A stretch of DNA of 64,000 nt from Methylacidiphilum kamchatkense Kam1 (GTDB taxonomy: Bacteria; Verrucomicrobiota; Verrucomicrobiia; Methylacidiphilales; Methylacidiphilaceae): contig NZ_CP037899.1 in the NCBI RefSeq assembly GCF_007475525.1, forward strand, positions 1,116,001 to 1,180,000, read 5' to 3'. Shown one piece after another: positions 8,444 to 17,737 of this stretch. Made by a program: the position numbers and the translations under genes. Position 1 is the stretch's first letter, and every line of letters starts with the position of its first letter. Under the pieces are notes generated by a model. That model ran no database searches. It was not told where the DNA came from and worked only from the letters and a program-made list of their open reading frames with translations.

Positions 8444-9976
8444 TTAGTGCAAGAAATGGCGGATATGGGTAAACAACATAGCCATATTATGATTATTAGC
8501 GGTTTCGATGACTTCTTTGTCTCTCACGCTTCCCCCTGGTTGAATCACTACGGATGCTCCAGCGGCTGCCGCTAGTTCCACTCCATCAGGAAAGGGGAAA
8601 AAGGCATCCGAAGCAATTGCGCTACCTTGCAAGGATATGCCTTCGCGCTTGGCTTTTTCAATTGCTATTCTTACCGCATCGACTCTTGAAGCCTGGCCTG
8701 ATCCTATTGCTAATGTTCTATCGGAATCTGAAAAAACAACGGCGTTGGAGCGAGCATGTTTGACCACTTTAAGACCGAACATACACTTGTCGATTTCTTT
8801 TTGAGTCGGTTTCCTTAAACTAACGACTTCTATTTTATCTTGATCTAGAAGGATGGTGTCAGGTTCCTGAAGAAGATAAGAATTGCCAAAAAGGGAACGG
8901 ATGACAAAACGAGGGAAGGGTAATTTTTCGAAGCAAACTTGAATTAGCCTCAAATTTTTTTTCTTTTGTAAAAGCTTTAATCCTTCATCTTCGAATTCTG
9001 GAGCAATAACGACTTCAACAAAAATTTCTGAAAGGAGCCGTGCCAAAGAAGAATCAAGTGGTTTGTTGATGGCAATCACTCCACCAAAGGGTGATTCTCG
9101 GTCCGTTTCAAAGGCTTTAAGATAGGCATCTGTAACGGTATTTCCCATTCCTATCCCGCAGGGAGAAGTATGCTTAAAAATCGCGGCAACGGCTTTCTCC
9201 GCAGGGAATTCGAGTAAGGTTCTTACTGCTGCATCAATATCAAGAATATTGTTGTAAGAAAGATCCTTTCCTTGGAGTTGTTGAAAATAATTCCAAAAAT
9301 CTCCATAAAGGGCAGCGTGCTGATGAGGATTTTCTCCATATCTTAATGGAGAATAATCGTAGAGGGGAATGCTCGACTCCGGTGGAAACTGGCGGATATG
9401 AAACTTTTCTTGAAAAAAACGAGCTATCTGGCTATCATAATAACTGGTTAAGTTAAAGGCTTTAAAAGCGAGTTTTTTACGCAAGACCAACGAGGTCGAG
9501 CCCATAGTCTGCACTTGATGCATTACTTCAGAATAATCAGTGGGATCCACAACAACGGTAACATGCGGATAATTTTTTGCTGCACTTCTTGCCAGAGTAC
9601 ATCCTCCAATATCGATAAAATCCAATATTTCTTCCGTCGATAGGTCTTTTTTTATTGCGGTAGTAAAGGGATAAAAATTGACAATGACATATTGAATTTG
9701 AGGAATTCCTAGTTCAGCAATTTCCTTTAAATGTTGGGCTTCGTCCCTTTTGTAAAGAATGCCGGCATGAATTTTTGCATGTAATGTTTTGACCCTTCCT
9801 CCTAGAAGTTCAGGAAAGCCAGTGACATCCGAAACTTCTTGAACAGGAATGTGAGCATTTTTTAAAAGTCGAGCTGTTCCACCTGTAGAAATAATGTCTA
9901 TTCTAGCTTGGCTTAAAACTCTAGCTAATTCGACAATTCCAGTTTTATCATACACTGAAATGAATGCTGTACTCAT
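8444..9976 (-). CDS. purH: Bifunctional AICAR transformylase / IMP cyclohydrolase
   Basis: 510 aa, full length. The N-terminal MGS-like IMP cyclohydrolase domain (residues 1-~145) shows STGGTARLL and GGRVKTLHAKIHAGIL. The C-terminal transformylase domain contains the catalytic KHTSPCG motif near residue 267 and SDAFFPFPDG. It performs the last two steps of de novo purine synthesis, in the cytoplasm. The start is at the ATG at 9976. A PHP phosphoesterase gene lies ~40 bp upstream on the same strand, so the two may be co-transcribed. Confidence 0.95.
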   Translation of the reverse strand: MSTAFISVYDKTGIVELARVLSQARIDIISTGGTARLLKNAHIPVQEVSDVTGFPELLGGRVKTLHAKIHAGILYKRDEAQHLKEIAELGIPQIQYVIVNFYPFTTAIKKDLSTEEILDFIDIGGCTLARSAAKNYPHVTVVVDPTDYSEVMHQVQTMGSTSLVLRKKLAFKAFNLTSYYDSQIARFFQEKFHIRQFPPESSIPLYDYSPLRYGENPHQHAALYGDFWNYFQQLQGKDLSYNNILDIDAAVRTLLEFPAEKAVAAIFKHTSPCGIGMGNTVTDAYLKAFETDRESPFGGVIAINKPLDSSLARLLSEIFVEVVIAPEFEDEGLKLLQKKKNLRLIQVCFEKLPFPRFVIRSLFGNSYLLQEPDTILLDQDKIEVVSLRKPTQKEIDKCMFGLKVVKHARSNAVVFSDSDRTLAIGSGQASRVDAVRIAIEKAKREGISLQGSAIASDAFFPFPDGVELAAAAGASVVIQPGGSVRDKEVIETANNHNMAMLFTHIRHFLH

Positions 9977-10017
9977 AAGGAGAAGAACTTTCTAGAATGA
10001 AAAATTGTCTATTCTTT

Positions 10018-10731
10018 TTACATATCATTACCAATCGATTTGGTCATGAGATGTCTACTTCTAAACCGAAAAACATTATTCCATGTTTTTTTTAAAGCTT
10101 CCTTCGTAGAAATATATCGTTTTTCTAAAAGGGTACCATGCCGAATAGCCCGAAGAATGCCTTGGACAGAAAAATCGTCCGTTTCTACAATAGTTAGTGC
10201 CGTACCTATAACCTCTGCATCATGAGCATCACTGGCGGAAATCATTGGAAGTCTTCTTTCTTTTGCATAAGCCATAGCTTTTTGATTGCATCTTTTAAAA
10301 GTGACAGCCGCATTAAAAACTTCTATCCCATCTAAGGGAAGTTTGTCCAGAAACCGTTTTCGAATTCCGGCACGAAAATAATCAAAGGGATGAGGAGCGA
10401 TGGCGAGTCCTCCCATGGAATGAATAAGAGAGACGGCATCAATTGCAGGAATTCCTTTTAAGTCTGGTAGCTTTATCCCAAGAGCTAGAAGATGGCCTTC
10501 TTTGGTGGTAATTTCTTGTCCGGGAAGAATCAGAAAATTATCCACAGGTAACCCGTCTTTTCTGATTAATCCGATTTGTTCCAAATAATCAATTCCAGCA
10601 GACGTGTTATGATCGGTGAGAGCAAATCCGTTCAATCCCTTTTCCTTTGCAACGCGGACCAATGCTTCCGGTTCTGATACTCCATCTGCAGAAAATCTAG
10701 AGTGACAATGGAAATCAATTCGGTATTGCAT
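10018..10731 (-). CDS. PHP-domain metal-dependent phosphoesterase
   Basis: 237 aa with the PHP motifs in order: DFHCHSRFSADG (metal-binding His8 and His10), ALTDHNT, GQEITTKEGHLLALG, IAPHPFDYFR and SASDAHDA. Single-domain PHP proteins of this size hydrolyse small phosphoesters such as nucleoside 3',5'-bisphosphates or act on RNA ends; the substrate here cannot be told. It lies just upstream of purH on the same strand and back to back with ubiE. Confidence 0.85.
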   Translation of the reverse strand: MQYRIDFHCHSRFSADGVSEPEALVRVAKEKGLNGFALTDHNTSAGIDYLEQIGLIRKDGLPVDNFLILPGQEITTKEGHLLALGIKLPDLKGIPAIDAVSLIHSMGGLAIAPHPFDYFRAGIRKRFLDKLPLDGIEVFNAAVTFKRCNQKAMAYAKERRLPMISASDAHDAEVIGTALTIVETDDFSVQGILRAIRHGTLLEKRYISTKEALKKTWNNVFRFRSRHLMTKSIGNDM

Positions 10732-10830
10732 ATTTATACTACCATAACATATTTATTTTGTTCTGTTTACTTTTTTCTACTCAACTCTATCATCTATCCT
10801 GTCGCTACTATTTTAAAAAGCGGATAGACA

Positions 10831-11541
10831 ATGACCCAACAAAACTCCATAGGCAAACTATTTGACAAGGTGGCCAGTAGATACGACTTTCTAAACCACT
10901 TTTTGAGTCTTGGGATCGATGTATTGTGGAGAAAAAGATTAGCCAGAAAAGTAGCAGACCTAAAGCCTTCCTCTTTACTGGATTTGGCAACAGGAAGCGG
11001 AGATCTTCTCTTGGCTATCCTTAAAAATTCTCCCACTATCCTTCGATATTATGGGGTGGATATTTCTCAAGAAATGATCGCTCTTGCTAAAGAGAAAGGG
11101 CTTGACAATCTTCTGATAGCTGATGCCTCTAGTCTGCCTTTTGTCGAATCGAGTTTTGATGTTGTTACTGTTGCCTTTGGACTCAGAAACTTCCAAGATC
11201 GAATGCTTGCATTAAGAGAAATTTTAAGAGTATTACGGCCTGGTGGTACCCTCTACGTGTTGGAGTTTTCTATGCCTAAGACTATTCTTAGACCTTTTTA
11301 TTTGTTCTATCTGCAGAAGCTCATGCCACTGCTTGCCTCTTTTGTAGGCGCTCCAAAAGATGCTTATATTTACTTGGCACAATCGATTTTAGACTTTCCC
11401 CAACCCAAAGAGCTTGTAGGTCTTTTTCAGAACGCTGGATTCGACTGCTGCGGCTTTGTGCCAATGACTTTTGGCATTGTTACGATTCATTGGGGAAAAA
11501 AACCAGAAACTGCTCTTAATAAATCAGCTTTAAAAACTTGA
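10831..11541 (+). CDS. ubiE: Demethylmenaquinone/ubiquinone C-methyltransferase UbiE/MenG
   Basis: 236 aa. The FDKVASRYDFLNHFLSLG start and the SAM-binding motif LLDLATGSGDLLLAI are typical of UbiE/MenG, as are VTVAFGLRNF and RVLRPGGTLYVLEFS. It carries out the C-methylation step of quinone biosynthesis; whether on menaquinone or ubiquinone precursors depends on the organism. The start ATG at 10831 fits the family N-terminus. Its 3' end overlaps the convergent DciA-like gene by 26 bp. Confidence 0.93.
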   Translation: MTQQNSIGKLFDKVASRYDFLNHFLSLGIDVLWRKRLARKVADLKPSSLLDLATGSGDLLLAILKNSPTILRYYGVDISQEMIALAKEKGLDNLLIADASSLPFVESSFDVVTVAFGLRNFQDRMLALREILRVLRPGGTLYVLEFSMPKTILRPFYLFYLQKLMPLLASFVGAPKDAYIYLAQSILDFPQPKELVGLFQNAGFDCCGFVPMTFGIVTIHWGKKPETALNKSALKT

Positions 11542-12061
11542 TCGGCTTGCCTGTAAGCGAAGCTATTTTTTCTATGATCTTTGGATTCTTGGTAATTTCA
11601 TAGGATATCACACTAGAAACACAACGAAAAAAGGCGGTTTGTTTCTCTTCATTAATCGAGATAAGCACGCTGTAGGTAGCCAGGTGAGTTCCAACGGCTT
11701 CTTTCCATATAGCTTGCAGGGCTGCTGGATGATGCAGCCTTTTCCTTTCTAATCTTTTGAAAAGACTTTCAAAAAGACTTTCTCTATACCACTTCGCTCG
11801 CAATACGGGATTATTTGGAAGATTGGAAAGTTGGTCACCGTTTCCATCTTTGCCAGATGCCTCGAGAAATCGGTCATAAAGTAGAGTTGGAGCTTTTCTA
11901 GAAAAATACAGTGTTAAGGTTTCTTTAGAAAAAGAATTGGTTTGTTGATGGGCTTTTAAAAATGAAGAAAGAGTATCAAACCAACAATCGTTATAGTTCT
12001 TACTATCGATCCGTAATACTGGAAATCCGGCCTCTGTCCCAGAAAGGATCTTTTGTTTCAT
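11516..12061 (-). CDS. DUF721/DciA-like protein
   Basis: 181 aa. The C-terminal half (ALQAIWKEAVGTHLATYS, then FFRCVSSVISYEI, ending KPIKFLKLIY) matches the DUF721/DciA fold, a KH-like domain that in many bacteria loads or assists the replicative helicase DnaB. The first ~95 residues are not recognised and lack hydrophobic segments. It overlaps ubiE tail to tail. Assignment rests on the C-terminal pattern, so the helicase role is an inference from the family. Confidence 0.6.
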   Translation of the reverse strand: MKQKILSGTEAGFPVLRIDSKNYNDCWFDTLSSFLKAHQQTNSFSKETLTLYFSRKAPTLLYDRFLEASGKDGNGDQLSNLPNNPVLRAKWYRESLFESLFKRLERKRLHHPAALQAIWKEAVGTHLATYSVLISINEEKQTAFFRCVSSVISYEITKNPKIIEKIASLTGKPIKFLKLIY

Positions 12062-12121
12062 CTTGAGAATTTTTTTTTTGGACTGATCTTTATCTCAGCC
12101 TATCCAATCCCTTGTTTTAGG

Positions 12122-12589
12122 TTAGAGTACTTGACCATTTTCAATCGTTCTCTTACTTAATAATTGCTTACAAGCACTTTTCATTCTCCCCAATACATAA
12201 TAAACAGTCTGACTCCTCACCCTAAAGAGCTCTCCGCCAACAATTTTGCTTATAAAGGTACTTGGTATATTGACGATTTGTTGGGGTAGGGAACCACTTA
12301 AGCCCTGACAAAGAATGGAAGTCATGGCTTTTGTCAGAGTTTGAACATGAGGGCCTAAATGCATCCGAAAATAGACCTTGCCTTCTTCATCGGAAAGAAG
12401 ATAGACACCGACCATATCGGTGCATTCTTCATCTTTTCGGACATCAGTAAGAACATAGGACTCACCTTCTTTTGGAGAAAATTGAGGAGCAGCTTCGCTG
12501 TAAGCAATTAGCATTTCTCGTCTTTCTTCTTCTCCTAAAACTTCGAAAGTAGAAATAATGTCTTTTAAAGCTTTTGGTAACTCTTCCAT
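12122..12589 (-). CDS. sufE: SufE-like sulfur-acceptor protein
   Basis: 155 aa with the SufE layout: N-terminal helix ending in EERREMLIAY, a Cys at position 56 (EECTDMVGVYLL) corresponding to the sulfur-accepting cysteine, a central LGPHVQTLTKAMTSIL, and a C-terminal helix pair. SufE takes persulfide from the cysteine desulfurase SufS for Fe-S cluster assembly. The neighbour upstream on the same strand is a two-domain sulfurtransferase, so both handle persulfide. No sufS or sufBCD is present in the window. Confidence 0.75.
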   Translation of the reverse strand: MEELPKALKDIISTFEVLGEEERREMLIAYSEAAPQFSPKEGESYVLTDVRKDEECTDMVGVYLLSDEEGKVYFRMHLGPHVQTLTKAMTSILCQGLSGSLPQQIVNIPSTFISKIVGGELFRVRSQTVYYVLGRMKSACKQLLSKRTIENGQVL

Positions 12590-12615
12590 TTTTGAGTTAA
12601 TTTAGTTGTAAGATT

Positions 12616-13469
12616 TTATCTTTCAATGGGAGCTCCCACACGATTACCCCATTCTGTCCAAGAGCCATCGTAATTTTTTACGTTTTTATGGCCGAGAAGA
12701 TAGGTTAAAACAAACCATGTGTGGCTTGATCGTTCGCCTATCCTACAATAGACAATTGTTTCCTTGTCATCTGAAATCCCACAGTCTTGTTCGTAAATCT
12801 TCGATAGCTCTTCTGCCGATTTGAAAGTACCGTCTTCGTTGACTGCGGTTTTCCATGGTACGTTTTTAGCTCCCGGAATATGTCCACCTCTTAATGCCCC
12901 TTCCTGTGGGTATTCCGGCATATGGAGAAGCTCTCCCGTGTATTCGCCTGGAGAACGGACATCAATAAGAGGTCCTTTCTTTTCTTTGCAAAAGCGCAAG
13001 ACTTCCTCATAAAAGGCTCTGATTTCCGAATCATGTCGAGTTAAGGGAACAGGATATTCTGTTTTAGGAAATGTCGGCTTTTCTTTTGTGAGCGGTCTTC
13101 CTTCTTTTATCCATTTGTCTCTGCCTCCATTGAGAATCTTTACAGCGGTATGACCAAATAGTCGGAATACCCAAAGGGAGTAACACGCCCACCAATTGGA
13201 CTTATCACCATAGAAAATACAGATGGTTTGGGGGCTTATTCCTTTATCACTGCAGAGTTTGGCAAATTTTTCGGGAGAGATATAATCTCTAATTAATGGA
13301 TCGTTGAGATCCGCTCTCCAATCAATATTGACTGCGTTGGGGATGTGCCCTGTATCATACAGGAGAGGATCTTCATTACTTTCAATTATTCTTATTGTCG
13401 GATCGTTAAGATGATCCTGTAGCCAGCTAGTTTCGACTAAAACTTCAGGATGAGCATAGGTTTTTTCAT
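12616..13469 (-). CDS. Two-domain sulfurtransferase (rhodanese), frameshifted just after the start codon
   Basis: The continuous frame from about 13480 to 12616 encodes two rhodanese domains. The first contains [14 protein letters not shown]. The second contains [24 protein letters not shown] and the active-site loop [10 protein letters not shown], whose Cys carries the persulfide. This is the thiosulfate/3-mercaptopyruvate sulfurtransferase type. The frame has no ATG, GTG or TTG upstream of the second domain. The natural start, ATG at 13469, is followed by six A's and then CC, putting it one base out of frame; seven A's would give Met-Lys-Lys-Thr-Tyr-Ala-His-Pro, the expected N-terminus. It lies just upstream of the SufE-like gene. 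A truncated product from TTG 12999 would hold only domain 2. Confidence 0.8.
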
Positions 13470-13529
13470 AGTGTTTCTTTTAAATACAGAATAAAATACA
13501 AAAAGAGAGGGAAAAAGAAAAATAGAAAA

Positions 13530-14480
13530 TCAGGAGTATAGTTTTGTGTAACCTTCCTTTTGTAAGTTCAGTCTTTTTAGCCAAGCCAGATCGGTTTCCA
13601 ATTGAACATTGTTTTGCGTAAGCAGTTTCTCTCCAATAAAAATAGAATTGACTCCGGCTATATAACATAAAGTCTGTATGGACTCATCAAGCAATTTCCT
13701 ACCGGCTGCCAGTCTAATCCGAGAGGTAGGAAAAAGAATCCTTGCCGTAGCAATTATTCTAACCAGATCGATATAGGAAAAATTGCTTTGAGCATATAGA
13801 GGCGTCCCCTTTATTGGCATATAGACATTGATAGGAACGCTTTCTGGAGGTTCTGGTAAAGTCCTCAGATAATAGAGCATCTCCAGCCGATCCTTTAAAC
13901 TTTCTCCCATTCCTATGATACCTCCAGAACAGAGTTTTAGCCCTACCTTTTGAACTATTTCTATAGTTTGGAGTCTATCTTGGAAACTGTGTGTGGTAGC
14001 TATTTTGGGATAGTAATTAGGACCAGTATTCAAATTGTGGTTATATACGGAGAGTCCTGATTCCTTCAGCATTAAAGCAGCTTTTTCTGTCAAAAATCCC
14101 AGGGAAAGACATAATTCTAAGCCCAAAGAACTTATTTTAGAAATAATTTTGCAGATTTGCTTTGTTTTTAATTCTTCATGAGATAAGCCTTTCCAAGCTG
14201 CACCCAGACAAAATCGAGTCGCTCCATTTTCCTTCGCTTTCTTTCCAGCTTCAAAAATTGTCTCTTCATCAAGCAAGCTACTTTTTTCAATTGAGGTGCG
14301 ATAATGAGCACTCTGAGCACAATATTTACAATCTTCACTGCAACCCCCACTCTTAATATTAAGAAGTTGGCAAAACTGCAGATCATTTTTCCCAAATACT
14401 TTTTTGGCTTGTAATGCCTGCTGGATTAAATCCTCAAGAGGTTGAGAATATATTTGCTCAATCGTATGATAGTCGTTCAT
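13530..14480 (-). CDS. bioB: Biotin synthase BioB
   Basis: 316 aa from ATG 14480, chosen over an upstream TTG at 14492. A radical-SAM enzyme that inserts sulfur into dethiobiotin in the final step of biotin synthesis. The radical-SAM cysteines are in GGCSEDCKYCAQS (C47, C51, C54). YNHNLNTG, GGIIGMGE and NVYMPIKGTPL are also BioB-specific. The second Fe-S cluster ligands lie along the barrel. bioD is in this window at 24.6 kb, so the biotin genes are dispersed rather than in one operon. Confidence 0.95.
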   Translation of the reverse strand: MNDYHTIEQIYSQPLEDLIQQALQAKKVFGKNDLQFCQLLNIKSGGCSEDCKYCAQSAHYRTSIEKSSLLDEETIFEAGKKAKENGATRFCLGAAWKGLSHEELKTKQICKIISKISSLGLELCLSLGFLTEKAALMLKESGLSVYNHNLNTGPNYYPKIATTHSFQDRLQTIEIVQKVGLKLCSGGIIGMGESLKDRLEMLYYLRTLPEPPESVPINVYMPIKGTPLYAQSNFSYIDLVRIIATARILFPTSRIRLAAGRKLLDESIQTLCYIAGVNSIFIGEKLLTQNNVQLETDLAWLKRLNLQKEGYTKLYS

Positions 14481-14694
14481 GAATCTCAACAATAGTCGAT
14501 CTTCTTTTTAACAACAATGTTTTCCATTGGATTAGTAAAAAAAGACAAAATATATATCGAAACAAATATAAACTTTTTCTCCTTGGAGTATCCTCATGCT
14601 TAGGAAACCCATTTTCATATATCATTCGGTGATGAATGGAGGGAGATCTTTATTTGCTCCTTTCTGAACCAATAGTTATATTGATTTTTCCCTT

Positions 14695-15114
14695 ATGCTA
14701 ATATTCCGCCGTTATCCTCTTTGGATAGGCCTTCTCCTCCTTTGGATTCTTTTAATTCTTCTAGGTATTACCTTTGGCATTTGTGGTCTTATTGCTTTGT
14801 TTTGGGGAGTTTCAGCCAGAATATCGATTGGCAAAAACATGGTCCGTAACGGAGCGATGAAAATAGAAGAAAATGTCAAGTCTCTTTTCGACTTGAAAGA
14901 TTGGACAGAAGGAAATTCCTTTAATCTGGTTATTGCCAACTCGCTTTCGGCATTTAATGGTGTGGAAGGTGGATTATGGGATAACGAACAGGGTTTTATT
15001 GCCTACAGCTATCCAACATATGAAGGTTCTTTAAAGCTAGATGTCCCTGCGGCAGAAAAGAATCGAATCGTAACTTTGGCATTGGAATCACTAAAAAAAG
15101 GAAATCTCTATTGA
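14695..15114 (+). CDS. Sensor kinase, N-terminal part (TM1 and extracytoplasmic sensor region)
   Basis: 139 aa. There is one strong transmembrane segment (residues ~10-38), then an unrecognised extracytoplasmic region cut short by TGA at 15112. The next frame (TTG 15111) resumes mid-domain and contains the second membrane segment and kinase, so this is the first part of one gene. The frames are joined at CTAAAAAAAG (15091-15100). Read as CTA AAA AAA, it forms the heptamer A_AAA_AAA at 15093-15099, and a -1 shift there continues straight into the kinase frame. One extra A would do the same. Confidence 0.7.
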   Translation: MLIFRRYPLWIGLLLLWILLILLGITFGICGLIALFWGVSARISIGKNMVRNGAMKIEENVKSLFDLKDWTEGNSFNLVIANSLSAFNGVEGGLWDNEQGFIAYSYPTYEGSLKLDVPAAEKNRIVTLALESLKKGNLY

Positions 15115-16145
15115 AACAGTTCGACGGCAAAAGAGAAACTATGCTCCTTTACGTTACACCTTTAGAATCAAAAAAGGGCAAAACCGTTGTATGGACAATG
15201 ACTCGAGTGCCAATCCGCCTGGTATCAGACTACGAAAAATTAGCCGTTTTTTTATCTTTCTTATTAATTTTTTCTCTTTTATTTGGGATATTTGGATTAC
15301 GCATCCTCCATGCTTGGTCAAAAGAAATTGCACGAATCGAACAAATCATTGCTACCACTCCTCCTGACCAAATCCCTTCTTTGGGTTCTACTGGATTTGA
15401 TGAATTGGACAAACTTGTAGTTACCTTAATCAATGCGAAGAAAAATCTCATTGAGGAAAAAAATAGAAAAGAAGAATTAATGCATAAGCTGTTAAAAAAC
15501 GAGCGAATAGTCGCTCTAGGAAGAATGGCAGCCACGTTAGCTCACGAACTTCGTAACCCTCTAGCTACCATACAGCTTGAAGCTGAAAACGCTTTAGAGA
15601 CAGACACGATGAACAAAGAAGGCTTAAATCGTATATTGGATCAAGTGGCTCGCATGGGCAAGCTGCTTGAAAGCATTGTCCTGCTGTCTCATGCTGGGGA
15701 AATCCTGCCCCAGCTAATCGATCTATCCGTTTGGATTCAATCTCAAATCCAAAAATATGGGTTACTTGCAAACAAATGCGGAGTAGAGTTGAGAGTTTTT
15801 CCTTGTGAAGGGAATTGGGTTTTTGATCCCAAAAGTATGGCAAGAGCCTTTGAAAATCTTCTTCAAAATAGCCTAGAGCATACTCCAAAAGGAGGATGGA
15901 TTGAAGTAACGCTAGAAAAAAAAGACAATTCACTCTGTCTGTCTGTTGAAGATTCAGGAAAGGGTATTGAGGAAGATCTCCGGGAGTCGATTTTTGAGCC
16001 CTTTTTTACGAAGAAAAGCAGTGGTTTTGGTCTTGGACTTTCGATTGTAAAAGAGATTGTCGAAGCTCATAATGGACGGATAGAATATAAAAAGGGAAGG
16101 GAAGGAGGAGCTCGTTTCGAAATCTATTTACCAAATAGTACTTAG
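15111..16145 (+). CDS. Two-component sensor histidine kinase (main part)
   Basis: 344 aa from TTG 15111, but most likely the continuation of 14695-15114 by frameshift. It has the end of the sensor region, TM2 (residues ~41-65), a HAMP-like linker, and a HisKA domain with phospho-acceptor His in LAHELRNPLATI (~residue 145). The HATPase_c domain has N-box ENLLQNSLEHTPKGG, G1 DSGKGI and G2 SGFGLGLSIV. It autophosphorylates and passes phosphate to the regulator gene five bases downstream. The input signal is unknown. NtrB-like organisation next to an NtrC-type activator suggests control of sigma-54 promoters. Confidence 0.88.
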   Translation: MKQFDGKRETMLLYVTPLESKKGKTVVWTMTRVPIRLVSDYEKLAVFLSFLLIFSLLFGIFGLRILHAWSKEIARIEQIIATTPPDQIPSLGSTGFDELDKLVVTLINAKKNLIEEKNRKEELMHKLLKNERIVALGRMAATLAHELRNPLATIQLEAENALETDTMNKEGLNRILDQVARMGKLLESIVLLSHAGEILPQLIDLSVWIQSQIQKYGLLANKCGVELRVFPCEGNWVFDPKSMARAFENLLQNSLEHTPKGGWIEVTLEKKDNSLCLSVEDSGKGIEEDLRESIFEPFFTKKSSGFGLGLSIVKEIVEAHNGRIEYKKGREGGARFEIYLPNST

Positions 16146-16150
16146 GGCTT

Positions 16151-17485
16151 ATGGCTGATATTCTAATTGTAGACGACGACAACGCCTTTCGGTACGTTTT
16201 TTCTAAAACTGTCCACTCTTTAGGTTATTCCGTATTAGAAACGGCAGACCCCAATAAAGTCATGGAATTGGCAAAAGAAGTTAGTCTCATTTTTCTGGAT
16301 TTAAAATTAAAAGAGCATGACGGTCTCATACTGCTTGAAAAGCTATGTAGTTCTAGTCAACATCCCCCAGTTGTTATATTGACAGCCTATTCAAGCAGTT
16401 TCAATACGATTGAGGCGATGAAAAGGGGAGCCTTTGACCATTTGAGTAAACCAATTAAAAGACAAGAGATTAAAGAAGTTATTGAAAGGGCCTTAAAAAG
16501 ATCTTCCTTTTCCTCTTTTTCAATAAAACAGCCTGATGAGCCTGAGGAGCTTATAGGAGAGAGTCTACCAATGCGGCGCGTTCAAAAAACCATTGGATTT
16601 GCTGCTGCTTCCGATTGTCCTGTCCTAGTCGTTGGAGAGACAGGTACTGGAAAAGAATTAGTTGCAAAAGCTATTCATCGACACAGTTCGAGGGGAGTGG
16701 GACCGTTTATAGCAGTCAATTGTGCTGCAATTCCAGAAACGCTTTTTGAAAGCGAATTTTTTGGCCATCTCAAAGGCTCCTTCACGGGTGCACTACGAGA
16801 TCGTAAAGGAAAATTTTTAGAAGCCTCTGGTGGCACCCTTTTCTTAGATGAGATTGCGGAAATGCCCCTAGCTATGCAAGCAAAGCTGTTGAGAGTCTTG
16901 TCAGAAAAAACCATAACTCCAATCGGTTCTGAAACGACCTATCCTGTTGATGTCCGCATCGTAGCTGCAACCAACAAAAATTTATTGGATCTTGTCTCTA
17001 AAGGAAAATTTCGGGAGGATTTGCTGTATCGTATTCAGGTTTTACAGATTGAACTTCCGGCTCTTCGAGAAAGAGGACCGGATGTTCTTTTGCTTGCTAA
17101 TCATTTTCTTGAAAAACACTTTCCTGGTTCCTTCAAAAAATTAAGCGCAGCTGCAGAAAAAGCCGTTCTCGAATATTCCTGGCCTGGAAATGTTCGTCAG
17201 CTTGAAAATGTGATTCGCCGGGCAGGAATTATTGCTAGAGGACAGTCTATAGAGGTAGAGGATCTTGGCATTCCTATTGAAAAAGAGGCATTCGATGTGA
17301 GAGAGAAAGAAGATCTTTTACAATTAGATTTCTTTTCGGCCATTGCAAAGCTTGAAAAGCTTCTTATAGAAAAAGCTCTTGAGGAAAGTCAGGGCAATCG
17401 TGCTGAGGCGGCACGTCGGTTAAAAATTCATCGCAGTTTACTCTACCTTAAGATGAAAGAACATAGGATCGAAACATTGGAATAA
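16151..17485 (+). CDS. Sigma-54-dependent response regulator (NtrC family)
   Basis: 444 aa with three domains. The receiver has the acidic pocket at residues 8-10, phospho-acceptor Asp50 in FLDLKL, and a conserved Lys in LSKPIKR. The AAA+ domain has Walker A GETGTGKE, the sigma-54 contact loop GSFTGA (GAFTGA in most members) and Walker B GTLFLDEI. A Fis-type HTH closes the protein (GNRAEAARRLKIHRSLLY). It activates sigma-54 promoters when phosphorylated by the adjacent kinase. The two genes are five bases apart and surely co-expressed. The target genes are not identifiable here. Confidence 0.93.
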   Translation: MADILIVDDDNAFRYVFSKTVHSLGYSVLETADPNKVMELAKEVSLIFLDLKLKEHDGLILLEKLCSSSQHPPVVILTAYSSSFNTIEAMKRGAFDHLSKPIKRQEIKEVIERALKRSSFSSFSIKQPDEPEELIGESLPMRRVQKTIGFAAASDCPVLVVGETGTGKELVAKAIHRHSSRGVGPFIAVNCAAIPETLFESEFFGHLKGSFTGALRDRKGKFLEASGGTLFLDEIAEMPLAMQAKLLRVLSEKTITPIGSETTYPVDVRIVAATNKNLLDLVSKGKFREDLLYRIQVLQIELPALRERGPDVLLLANHFLEKHFPGSFKKLSAAAEKAVLEYSWPGNVRQLENVIRRAGIIARGQSIEVEDLGIPIEKEAFDVREKEDLLQLDFFSAIAKLEKLLIEKALEESQGNRAEAARRLKIHRSLLYLKMKEHRIETLE

Positions 17486-17737
17486 TCGACTGATTTTTGG
17501 TCATTGGTTCAATCGACCGACTTCTTTCTGTACAACAGACATTCTTTTCTATCGTATTGGTTACTTAGAAGAAGGGCTTGTTTTCTCTAAAAACATCATA
17601 AGGTCAAAAAATGGTATAAAACTTGCTAAATCCAAAAGCCCATGAAAAACATCCTTGATTTACCTCTTGGATTTTCTCTTTTCCAATTTTGCTTAAAATG
17701 GTGCTCCAATGGATTGGCTTACCACTATCCCATTCTT

